Positions 1 through 5,450 of a stretch of 11,644 nucleotides of DNA are shown piece by piece; position 1 is the stretch's first letter; each line of letters starts with the position of its first letter. The DNA is from Clostridium sp. UBA1056. GTDB taxonomy: Bacteria; Bacillota; Clostridia; Clostridiales; Clostridiaceae. The notes beneath the pieces are model-generated. The model made no database searches, was not told where the DNA came from, and saw only the letters and a list, made by a program, of their open reading frames with translations. The translations under genes and the position numbers were made by a program. The DNA lies in NCBI GenBank assembly GCA_002316385.1, contig DCDL01000055.1, forward strand, positions 45,637 to 57,280. The letters are read 5' to 3'.

Positions 1-11
1 TAAAGGACAAC

Positions 12-89
12 GACTTCTAAGTATTAAAAATACTAATACTAAGAAGTCTGTTAGTAAGCTTCAGTGGGAGTAGAAACCCCATCTGAAGC
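12..89. repeat. Two adjacent hairpins, probable dispersed palindromic element
   Basis: Hairpin one pairs 12-25 with 35-48: GACTTCT plus AGTATT against AATACT plus AGAAGTC, with one A/A mismatch and a 9-base loop. Hairpin two pairs GCTTCAG (58-64) with CTGAAGC (83-89) and TGGG (65-68) with CCCA (78-81), with T82 bulged. The block begins 13 bases after the stop codon of the minus-strand gamma-type gene. Neither hairpin is followed by a T-run on either strand, so these are not ordinary terminators. The two-hairpin layout suggests an interspersed repeat or a 3' processing or stability structure for the decarboxylase mRNA. That role is inference, and the element may extend beyond the left edge. 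Confidence 0.5.
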
Positions 90-101
90 AAAGAACTCTG
101 T

Positions 102-230
102 TTATTCTTCACCTTTAAATAAATAACTCAATCCTTTAATAGCTAAAAATATTATAAGCATCACGACGAAGATTCCGCCCATACCTTTAACCATTATAAC
201 TAAACTTTCCATGAATACATCCATATTCAT
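102..230 (-). CDS. Minimal gamma-type (OadG-like) small membrane subunit of Na+-pumping decarboxylase
   Basis: A 42-residue ORF beginning MNMDVFMESL and ending LFKGEE. It is essentially one membrane helix (about residues 10-32) with the local pattern KGMGGIFVVMLIIFLAIKG, which resembles the N-terminal helix of OadG-family gamma subunits. Those proteins anchor and assemble the alpha and beta subunits of oxaloacetate, methylmalonyl-CoA or glutaconyl-CoA decarboxylases. Usual family members are about 80 residues or more, with a soluble tail; here the tail is missing and the protein ends 10 residues after the helix. Its ATG overlaps the last base of the beta-subunit stop (TAATG), so translation is probably coupled. 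The position just behind the beta subunit supports the call, because order and coupling are typical for this pump. A small accessory membrane peptide of other function is possible. Confidence 0.72.
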   Translation of the reverse strand: MNMDVFMESLVIMVKGMGGIFVVMLIIFLAIKGLSYLFKGEE

Positions 231-1360
231 TACATTCCACCTCCAATTAAGAAGAGAATTAATCCACCGGCTATAACGGATCCTATTTGTCCAGATACGT
301 TAGCAGCAACTGCATGCATTAATAAGAAGTTTTGAGGATCTTCCTTCTGGCCCATTTTTTGAATTACTCTGGCAGACATAGGGAATGCAGATATTCCAGC
401 TGCTCCAACCATTGGATTAATTTTTTCCTTTATAAATAGGTTGATAAATTTAGCAAATAAAACTCCACCTATAGTATCAAAGATAAAGGCAATTAAACCA
501 AGGCCTATAATCATAAATGTTTGTGGGGTTACAAAGAATTCAGCTTTCATCTTTGCAGCTATAGTAATTCCTAAAAGTAAAGTTACAAGGTTAGCGAGTT
601 CATTTTGTGCAGTAGAAGATAATCTCTCTAAAACACCACATTCTCTAATTAAGTTACCAAACATCAAGAAGCCTATTAGAGATACAGAAGTCGGTGCAAT
701 AAGACCAGCTATAACAGTAACTATTATTGGAAATAATATTTTTGTAGTTTTAGAAACTGATTTTGGATTGTATTTCATTCTTATTTGTCTTTCTTTTTTA
801 GTTGTTACCAGCTTAATAGCAGCAGGTTGAATGATTGGAACTAAAGACATATAAGAATAGGCAGCCACAGTTATGGGGCCTATGTAGTTACTTTTAAAAA
901 AGTTTGCAACAAAGATAGAAGTAGGTCCATCAGCAGCACCTATAATTCCAATAGAAGCTGCATCTTTTAATGAAAAACCTAGTAATGCTGCTAATGAAAT
1001 GGTAAAGAATATACCAAATTGCGCTGCAGCACCAAATAAAAGCATTTTTGGATTTGTAAGTAATGGGCCGAAGTCAATCATAGCTCCAATACCTATAAAA
1101 AGAATAAGTGGAAATAGCTCATTAGCTATACCCATATTAAATAAATTATCTATTATCCCAATTTCTTCATGACCGTTGATAATTTGAGTTACAGCTCCAG
1201 AGAGCGGTAAGTTTACAAGAATAGCACCAAATCCCATTGGTAATAAAAGTGCTGGTTCAAAACCTTTCTTAATAGCAAGCCATATTAGTCCTGCACCTAT
1301 AGCTAACATTATAAGATGTTGCCAAGTGATGGACATTATGCCCTTCAGTAGAAATTCCAT
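230..1360 (-). CDS. oadB: Na+-translocating decarboxylase, beta subunit (OadB/MmdB/GcdB family)
   Basis: An integral membrane subunit that couples decarboxylation of a biotin-bound carboxyl group to Na+ export. The 376 residues are hydrophobic throughout and of usual family length. Family signatures seen: IGIGAMIDFGPLL (about 90-101), GAADGPTSIF (141-150, with the essential Asp at 144), SAFPMSARVIQKMGQ (324-338) and LLMHAVAANVSGQIGS (346-361); the Asp and the Asn/Ser of the last motif belong to the Na+ and proton pathway in the Klebsiella homologue. The start is the ATG at 1360: GGGAGG lies 7 bases upstream. A longer reading from TTG at 1375 would place the initiation codon inside that Shine-Dalgarno. 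The gene overlaps the small gamma-type gene by one base. The alpha or carboxyltransferase subunit is not in the window, so the substrate (oxaloacetate, methylmalonyl-CoA or glutaconyl-CoA) cannot be decided, and the symbol stands for the family only. Confidence 0.93.
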   Translation of the reverse strand: MEFLLKGIMSITWQHLIMLAIGAGLIWLAIKKGFEPALLLPMGFGAILVNLPLSGAVTQIINGHEEIGIIDNLFNMGIANELFPLILFIGIGAMIDFGPLLTNPKMLLFGAAAQFGIFFTISLAALLGFSLKDAASIGIIGAADGPTSIFVANFFKSNYIGPITVAAYSYMSLVPIIQPAAIKLVTTKKERQIRMKYNPKSVSKTTKILFPIIVTVIAGLIAPTSVSLIGFLMFGNLIRECGVLERLSSTAQNELANLVTLLLGITIAAKMKAEFFVTPQTFMIIGLGLIAFIFDTIGGVLFAKFINLFIKEKINPMVGAAGISAFPMSARVIQKMGQKEDPQNFLLMHAVAANVSGQIGSVIAGGLILFLIGGGM

Positions 1361-1589
1361 AATCAAACCTCCCAAATAAGTTAAATCTTTAAGTAATTAT
1401 TGTTACAATAGAAATATTAACCTAAAATACAATTATTATAACAATATAATTTTACTATGCTTTATGTATAATATAACCAAATTTATATTAATTTAACATA
1501 AAAATAACTTCTAAAAAACTAAGCCCTTATCAAAGATGTTAGATATTGTTACTTCTTCTTGAAATAAATCATATATTTTTAATTATATT

Positions 1590-1609
1590 AAATTATTCTG
1601 GAATAATTT
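1590..1609. promoter_or_regulatory. Perfect 9-2-9 dyad, candidate operator
   Basis: AAATTATTC and GAATAATTT are exact reverse complements separated by TG. The 2-base gap is too short for an RNA hairpin loop, so a binding site for a dimeric regulator is the more natural reading. It lies about 100 bases upstream of the exported-protein start and 230 bases upstream of oadB. It does not fit the LexA, Rex or CodY consensus that I know, so no regulator is named. In sequence this AT-rich, chance dyads occur. Confidence 0.3.
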
Positions 1610-1643
1610 TTCAAAATATGCTACGATTATACATGTGATACTA

Positions 1644-1676
1644 ATTAATCAAAAAATGTAACGATTTTTGATTAAT
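1644..1676 (+). promoter_or_regulatory. Perfect 12-bp inverted repeat upstream of the exported-protein gene
   Basis: ATTAATCAAAAA (1644-1655) and TTTTTGATTAAT (1665-1676) are exact complements around the 9-base loop ATGTAACGA. The structure ends 19 bases before the Shine-Dalgarno AAGGAG (1696-1701). It could be an operator, a leader hairpin that affects initiation or mRNA stability, or a weak intrinsic terminator with its T-run inside the stem. The sequence does not decide between these. Confidence 0.42.
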
Positions 1677-1708
1677 GTTGTCAAAAGTTTATTTTAAGGA
1701 GAATGAAT

Positions 1709-2692
1709 ATGAAGAAAATAGTTGCTTTAACACTCTTAATAATGACAGTATTAACAACATCAGTATCAGCTGAAACTAATGATGTACAAAATCAATCAGA
1801 TAAACAGATATTGCTTTCAACAGAAGAAAATGATAGTTTTAATAATACTATTGCCGATGTATCCACAGATAAACGTATGGTCATTGAAGCATATAAGAGG
1901 AGACAAGAAAATATTGGAGGTTTACAAGCTATAGAAGATCCTAAAGATGTACAAGCAGGAGAAAATATAAAAATATATGCATTTGCTGATATTTTATCAT
2001 CTGACTTTTATAAAACTTATCAAGAAACAGGTGATTTGGATGAATTTATTGCTAAACAAAATGCTATTATAACAGTATATAGAGATAGTGAAGAACAATT
2101 TATTGACTCTATATTATTTGTAAAAGACCCGCCAAGTGACGTAAAAACAATAGAAGGTTGGGGAAGTATTTGTTCTGGAAATCTTATAATGGCAGAAGAG
2201 ACTATACAATATTTATCTAATGAGAAAAATATAGAAGATTTATTAGATAGTATAAACATAAAAGATCCTAAAGATTTAAAAGTTGTTGTTGGAATTAAAG
2301 GGTTGAATGCAGCATTATATTTAAAAGAAAATGGACAACAAATAATAATTCCTTTAAGCGATGGGGTTACTTATGATGAAAAGGTTGAAACTTGTAAAAA
2401 GTTTACTCCATATTTAGCAGGTGATTTTTTTAAAGCTAGAAAGACATCAGCATTAGAAAATCAAAAAAAAGCTGAAGAAGAAGCATTGAAGCCAATTTTC
2501 GAAATATGTACAGGTACAAGTGGTGCCATAAACTATGAAGACCTTGAGCCAGCAAATTTATTGGCTATAAATACTACTGAAGTTAATAAAACTTCTGAAT
2601 ATAATTACTATCCTTTAATTGTTGGTAGTAGCATAGTTCTTGTAGGTATTTCATTGGGTATATTATATAAAAGAAAGACATTAAGAGGTTAA
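1709..2692 (+). CDS. Exported protein with signal peptide and C-terminal membrane anchor, function unknown
   Basis: A 327-residue protein that I do not recognise. It has a typical Sec signal peptide: MKK, a hydrophobic core through about residue 17, and probable cleavage after VSA at 21. The mature part is acidic and hydrophilic with no catalytic motif that I can name. DPKD occurs twice (in IEDPKDVQ and IKDPKDLK). A charged, helix-prone stretch (KARKTSALENQKKAEEE) lies near residue 250. The C-terminus has one hydrophobic segment (about 301-319) followed by KRKTLRG, so the topology is a large extracellular domain held by one helix with a short positive tail inside. No LPXTG motif precedes the helix, so sortase anchoring is unlikely. 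The start is the ATG at 1709, 7 bases after AAGGAG; the ATG at 1703 would be only 1 base away. It is flanked by dyads upstream and a shared terminator downstream, so it is probably monocistronic. Confidence 0.85.
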   Translation: MKKIVALTLLIMTVLTTSVSAETNDVQNQSDKQILLSTEENDSFNNTIADVSTDKRMVIEAYKRRQENIGGLQAIEDPKDVQAGENIKIYAFADILSSDFYKTYQETGDLDEFIAKQNAIITVYRDSEEQFIDSILFVKDPPSDVKTIEGWGSICSGNLIMAEETIQYLSNEKNIEDLLDSINIKDPKDLKVVVGIKGLNAALYLKENGQQIIIPLSDGVTYDEKVETCKKFTPYLAGDFFKARKTSALENQKKAEEEALKPIFEICTGTSGAINYEDLEPANLLAINTTEVNKTSEYNYYPLIVGSSIVLVGISLGILYKRKTLRG

Positions 2693-2726
2693 CAATAATT
2701 AATTTAAGAAATAAAATAGCATAGAA

Positions 2727-2776
2727 ATTAGTTCAATTTGTTATTGCAATTTATCTACATTAAAATGCAAACTAAT
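2727..2776 (+). terminator. Weak hairpin downstream of the exported-protein gene
   Basis: TTGCAATTT (2744-2752) pairs with AAAATGCAA (2762-2770) with one mismatch, and an outer stem pairs ATTAGT (2727-2732) with ACTAAT (2771-2776). No T-run follows. It may be an mRNA 3' end structure. The stronger terminator is the next hairpin downstream. Confidence 0.22.
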
Positions 2777-2809
2777 TATATAAATTAATATGGAATAATA
2801 CATAACACT

Positions 2810-2888
2810 AAAGGGATAGTTCATTAATATAACTAAGTTACTAATAAGTGTAACTTTAAAGCTTAGTTAATTATGAAATATCCCTTTT
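2810..2888. terminator. Long bidirectional terminator hairpin between convergent genes
   Basis: AAAGGGATA (2810-2818) pairs with TATCCCTTT (2879-2887). The stem continues inward with TTCAT against ATGAA and ACTAAG against CTTAGT, leaving an AT-rich loop that has further internal pairing. The plus-strand side ends in CCCTTTTATTTATT and the minus-strand side in CCCTTTAGTG, so termination should be better for the plus-strand gene. It starts 5 bases downstream of the threonine aldolase stop on the minus strand and serves both convergent genes. Confidence 0.68.
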
Positions 2889-2893
2889 ATTTA

Positions 2894-3922
2894 TTAAGTA
2901 GTTATGTAATCTTTCATTGCGCCTATAACAAAATCTATATCTTTATTACTAATCCAATAGTGAGTCACAAATCTCATTAGACCATCTTCCACATCACAAA
3001 TTTTTATACCTTTTTCTAAAAGATAATGAACTAAACCTGAAGAATCTACAGAAGTAGGTAATTCAAAGAATACCATATTTATGTGTAAATTATCTTCTAC
3101 TATCTTAACTCCAGGTATTTCAGATAATCTTTTAGCTAAATAAATAGCCTTTTCATGGTCTACCTTTAAATTATCTCTCATATCTTTAAGAGCAACAAGG
3201 CCAGCTGCAGTTATAACACCACATTGTCTTAAGCCGCCACCCATTAGTTTTCTATATTTTCTAGCTCTATCAATGAAAGCTTTACTACCAGCTAAAATAG
3301 AGCCTACAGGAGCACAAAGACCTTTAGATAGGCAGAACATTACTGTATCTACATTTTTAGTTATCTCTTTTACATCTAGATCTAGGTAAGCAGCTGCATT
3401 AAATAATCTTGCACCATCTAGGTGTATAGGTAAATTATATTTATCTGCTACTTTTCTGATTTCAGCCATATTTTCTAGAGAAATAACTCTTCCATTAGAG
3501 TGAGAATTCTCAAGACAAATTAGTGCTGTATCAGGGTAATGGATATCCTCTTCTTTTCTTATAGTTGCCTCTATTTCATTAGGTGAAAGTTCACCATTAT
3601 TACTTTTTAATGTTCTAAGTTGAACTCCAGCAATAACTGAAGCGGCCCCAACTTCATGACAAACTATATGACAATCATTTCCCAGAATAACTTCATTTCC
3701 CTGTCTGCAATGAGTAAGTAATGATAGCTGGTTTCCAAAGGTTCCACTAGGAACAAATAGTGCAGCTTCTTTTCCCACTAATTCTGCCGCATATTTTTCG
3801 AGTTTTACAGTGGTTTCATCATCACCATAGACATCGTCTCCCACATTAGCTTCATACATGGCCTTTCTCATAGCTTCTGTTGGTTCTGTTACAGTATCAC
3901 TTCTTAAATCGATAAATTTCAT
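2894..3922 (-). CDS. ltaE: Low-specificity L-threonine aldolase, PLP-dependent
   Basis: A cytosolic fold-type I PLP enzyme that cleaves L-threonine and allo-threonine to glycine and acetaldehyde. The 342 residues match the family length. Visible motifs: DLRSDTVTEPT (5-15), VGDDVYGDDETT (27-38), FVPSGTFGNQ (56-65), His85 in the position of the residue that stacks on PLP, HLDGAR (167-172, with Asp169 to the pyridine nitrogen), and FCLSKGLCAPVGS (196-208), where Lys200 should form the Schiff base. The set is complete, with no truncation. GGAGG lies 8 bases before the ATG. A candidate promoter lies at 4052-4024. The gene is transcribed alone and convergent with the exported-protein gene. Probable roles are glycine supply or threonine breakdown. 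Related beta-eliminating aldolases cannot be fully excluded, but the motif set favours threonine aldolase. Confidence 0.95.
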   Translation of the reverse strand: MKFIDLRSDTVTEPTEAMRKAMYEANVGDDVYGDDETTVKLEKYAAELVGKEAALFVPSGTFGNQLSLLTHCRQGNEVILGNDCHIVCHEVGAASVIAGVQLRTLKSNNGELSPNEIEATIRKEEDIHYPDTALICLENSHSNGRVISLENMAEIRKVADKYNLPIHLDGARLFNAAAYLDLDVKEITKNVDTVMFCLSKGLCAPVGSILAGSKAFIDRARKYRKLMGGGLRQCGVITAAGLVALKDMRDNLKVDHEKAIYLAKRLSEIPGVKIVEDNLHINMVFFELPTSVDSSGLVHYLLEKGIKICDVEDGLMRFVTHYWISNKDIDFVIGAMKDYITT

Positions 3923-3957
3923 ACATATCCCTCCTAAGTCATAATTAAATTTTACTA

Positions 3958-3986
3958 TTGCATATATTAAAAGTCTAGAATGTAAT
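3958..3986 (+). promoter_or_regulatory. Candidate plus-strand promoter in the ltaE-rnz gap
   Basis: TTGCAT (3958-3963), a 17-base spacer and TGTAAT (3981-3986) form an acceptable sigma-A type promoter. It points toward the terminator at 4118-4201 and not directly at a gene, so it could start a small RNA of about 200 bases. It lies within the 5' leader of ltaE on the other strand. Confidence 0.3.
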
Positions 3987-4023
3987 AGGTGTATGAGGGT
4001 ATAAAAAACTATTTAATACATTT

Positions 4024-4052
4024 ATTATAAGTATATTATTGTGCAATTTGAA
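4024..4052 (-). promoter_or_regulatory. Candidate promoter of ltaE
   Basis: Read on the minus strand, TTCAAA (4052-4047) is followed after 17 bases by a consensus TATAAT (4029-4024). The expected transcript start would be about 95 bases upstream of the ltaE ATG. The -35 matches the consensus at four of six positions. Confidence 0.4.
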
Positions 4053-4117
4053 AAAATAAGCTAAAGTTTAAACAAAAATTAGATTATTGGTGATTTTTCT
4101 ACTAAAATACTTCTATG

Positions 4118-4201
4118 AGACGTGTACTTTACTCCTGTTGTTAAAGATTGTTGGCAAAATAACTTATACAACAGAATGTGAAGTTTGTCTTTATTTTTTT
4201 T
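4118..4201 (+). terminator. Strong intrinsic terminator with eight-T tail, no upstream gene
   Basis: CTGTTGT (4135-4141) pairs exactly with ACAACAG (4168-4174). Below a small internal loop CTTTAC (4127-4132) pairs with GTGAAG (4178-4183), including one G-U pair, and AGAC (4118-4121) closes with GTCT (4187-4190). The stem is followed by TTTA and eight T residues (4194-4201). The polarity is clearly plus-strand. The nearest plus-strand gene upstream ends at 2692, beyond another terminator, so this structure ends something not annotated as a gene. Confidence 0.62.
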
Positions 4202-4361
4202 ATAAAATTACTGTAATTGCAGATATATGTTACGAAATTTTATCAACTATAGTTTAAATAAATTCCATAATTATGATATATAATATAAAAAAAGAAAGAG
4301 TGAAAATAATACGAAAATAAGTAGAACTTATAAATTTGTATCAATCTAATAATTAAAGTAT

Positions 4362-4370
4362 TGATATAAT
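4362..4370 (+). promoter_or_regulatory. Extended -10 element, candidate rnz promoter
   Basis: TGATATAAT is a consensus TATAAT with the extended TGn motif; no good -35 lies at the right distance, which extended -10 promoters tolerate. Transcription would begin near 4377 and give a leader of about 70 bases before the GTG of the short ORF. A second TATAAT at 4426-4431 would start transcription inside the Shine-Dalgarno at 4434-4443, so it is the less likely promoter. Confidence 0.42.
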
Positions 4371-4411
4371 CAATGTCAGAAATTTAAAGGCATATAAGAT
4401 AGCTTATTAGA

Positions 4412-4483
4412 CACTAAAGAGTGTATATAATGGAAGGAGGTGAACTTTAGTGGGGAGGATTGTAATACAATCTCCCACTAAAG
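4412..4483 (+). promoter_or_regulatory. rnz leader with competing hairpins around the start sites
   Basis: The main hairpin spans 4445-4483: CTTTAGTGGG pairs with CCCACTAAAG, then AG with CT and ATTGT with ACAAT, closed by the loop AAT, with single bulged G at 4455 and 4458, giving 17 base pairs. The GTG start of the leader ORF (4450-4452) is buried in the 5' arm and its Shine-Dalgarno (4434-4443) ends one base before the stem. The eight bases CACTAAAG of the 3' arm (4476-4483) also occur upstream at 4412-4419 and could pair with CTTTAGTG (4445-4452) instead, looping out the Shine-Dalgarno. A third option is a local ACACT/AGTGT hairpin at 4411-4424. Three mutually exclusive pairings resemble a translational switch. 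No T-run follows, so transcription termination is not expected here. Confidence 0.5.
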
Positions 4484-4494
4484 ATAAATTATGA
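4450..4494 (+). CDS. 14-residue leader ORF overlapping the rnz start
   Basis: A GTG codon 6 bases after AAGGAGGTGA, the strongest Shine-Dalgarno in the window, opens an ORF of 14 codons (MGRIVIQSPTKDKL). Its TGA stop overlaps the rnz ATG in the arrangement ATGA. The rnz frame itself has a stop at 4485-4487 and only a weak AAAG-type binding site in front of its ATG, so the strong Shine-Dalgarno cannot serve an N-terminal extension of rnz. The likely job of this ORF is to load ribosomes that re-initiate on rnz. It contains AGG, CCC and GGG codons, which are rare in such AT-rich genomes but are also forced by the GC pairs of the hairpin. The peptide itself may have no function. Confidence 0.5.
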   Translation: MGRIVIQSPTKDKL

Positions 4495-5450
4495 TAGATG
4501 TATGTTTATTAGGTTGTGGAGGTTCTATGCCAATGCCAGATAGAAGCCTTTCAGCTACTTTAATTAGTTATAAGGGGCGAAAGATACTTATAGATTGTGG
4601 AGAGGGTACTCAAGTATCCATGAAAATGGTGGCATGGGGCTTTAAATCCATTGATATTATATGTATTACCCATACCCATGGAGATCATATTATAGGTCTT
4701 CCTGGACTTCTTTCAACCATAGGGAATAGTGGGAGAACAGAGCCACTAACTATAATTGGACCTGAAGGAATTACTAGAGTTGTAAATGGATTGAGGGTTG
4801 TGGCAGAATATTTACCTTATGAGGTGAATATCATAGAAGCTCCTTCAGAGGTAGAGCTTAGCCTGTCAAAGGAAGGTATACATATTGTAGAGAATAGTGA
4901 ACATTCAAAAATCCATAGTAGTGAAATAATATTAAGCACTCTAGAGGTAGATCATTCAGCACCATGTATGGGATATAGCTTTTATTTTAAAAGAGAAAGA
5001 AAGTTTAATGTAGAAAAAGCTATGGAGAATAATATTCCTAAAATTTTATGGAGTAAACTCCAAAAGCAAGAAGAAGTAACCTTTGAAGGTAAAACATATA
5101 CTGGAGATATGGTATTAGGAGATGAGAGAAGGGGAGTTAAAATTAGTTTAATAACAGATAGTAGACCAATGGATTCCATGGTGAACTTTATAGCGGAAAG
5201 TGATTTGTTTATCTGTGAAGGTACCTATGGTAGTGATGAGGATATAGATAAAGCTGTGAAGAATAAGCATATGACTTTTAAGGAATCTGCTACGCTAGCA
5301 AAGGAAGGTAGAGTTAAGGAGCTTATATTGACTCACTTCAGTCCAGCTATGATGGAGCCTGTAGAATTTATAGATAATGCTAAAGAAGTATTTGAAAATA
5401 GCATCATAGGAGAGGATAGAATGATTAGAACTTTAACTTTTATAGATTAA
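4491..5450 (+). CDS. rnz: Ribonuclease Z (tRNA 3' processing endonuclease)
   Basis: A metallo-beta-lactamase-fold enzyme that cuts tRNA precursors after the discriminator base. The 319 residues match bacterial RNase Z. Visible: the N-terminal LGCGGSMPMPDRSLSA (7-22), the Zn motif HTHGDH (61-66), further metal ligands His155 (EVDHSAP), Asp223 (TDSR) and His282 (LTHFSP), the family-specific KHMT motif around His260, and a loop of about 60 residues between 155 and 223 that should carry the tRNA-binding flexible arm. All catalytic residues are present. The start at 4491 is forced by an in-frame stop just upstream and fits the family N-terminus. Initiation probably depends on the overlapping 14-codon ORF and hairpin leader. 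It appears to be monocistronic, with 264 bases to the next gene. Confidence 0.95.
   Translation: MIDVCLLGCGGSMPMPDRSLSATLISYKGRKILIDCGEGTQVSMKMVAWGFKSIDIICITHTHGDHIIGLPGLLSTIGNSGRTEPLTIIGPEGITRVVNGLRVVAEYLPYEVNIIEAPSEVELSLSKEGIHIVENSEHSKIHSSEIILSTLEVDHSAPCMGYSFYFKRERKFNVEKAMENNIPKILWSKLQKQEEVTFEGKTYTGDMVLGDERRGVKISLITDSRPMDSMVNFIAESDLFICEGTYGSDEDIDKAVKNKHMTFKESATLAKEGRVKELILTHFSPAMMEPVEFIDNAKEVFENSIIGEDRMIRTLTFID

Larger units (their letters stand above)
1361..1708. other. Divergent intergenic region between oadB and the exported-protein gene
   Basis: 348 bases, very AT-rich, without any ORF that has a credible ribosome binding site. It must hold both promoters, but no convincing -35/-10 pair stands out on either strand; TATAAT on the minus strand at 1440-1435 is only a weak candidate for oadB. 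Three dyads are visible: TATTGT-T-ACAATA at 1398-1410, close to the oadB side, and the two listed separately at 1590-1609 and 1644-1676. Shine-Dalgarno sequences lie at both ends. Confidence 0.5.
3993..4201 (+). ncRNA. Candidate small RNA or attenuated leader upstream of rnz
   Basis: Defined by a promoter candidate at 3958-3986 and a very good intrinsic terminator at 4118-4201, with no ORF that has a ribosome binding site between them. The 5' end is a guess, placed 7 bases after the -10. I do not recognise a known RNA family; it does not show the 6S, tmRNA, SRP or T-box signatures that I would look for. It may be an independent sRNA, antisense to the ltaE leader in its first part, or an aborted leader transcript of rnz. 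Confidence 0.32.
3923..4449. other. 527-base region between divergent ltaE and rnz
   Basis: No ORF with a credible ribosome binding site until the rnz leader. It holds the ltaE promoter candidate (minus), a plus-strand promoter candidate, a strong plus-strand terminator at 4118-4201 and the rnz promoter and leader from about 4362. The stretch 4202-4360 is plain AT-rich sequence in which I see nothing definite. Confidence 0.6.

Noticed and set aside
441..830. A 129-codon plus-strand ORF
   Set aside because: It is antisense to the conserved oadB gene, has no ribosome binding site, and its product has no recognisable features.
1358..1375. TTG start for oadB that adds GGLI at the N-terminus
   Set aside because: This start lies inside the Shine-Dalgarno GGGAGG that serves the ATG at 1360.
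1590..1609. CodY, LexA or Rex box
   Set aside because: The dyad has a 2-base centre and arms that do not fit the consensus of these regulators as I know them, so no regulator is assigned.
2020..2259. A 79-codon minus-strand ORF
   Set aside because: Lies inside the exported-protein gene on the other strand; a chance open frame without binding site. The same holds for minus-strand ORFs at 4982-5179, 7697-7882, 8117-8302 and 9566-9763.
3993..4201. T-box or other known riboswitch before rnz
   Set aside because: I do not see the T-box antiterminator sequence or the conserved core of a riboswitch class that I can recognise, and the terminator lies about 250 bases before the next ORF.
4426..4431. 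Consensus TATAAT just before the rnz leader ORF
   Set aside because: Transcription from it would start near 4438 and cut off the Shine-Dalgarno; the extended -10 at 4362-4370 fits better.
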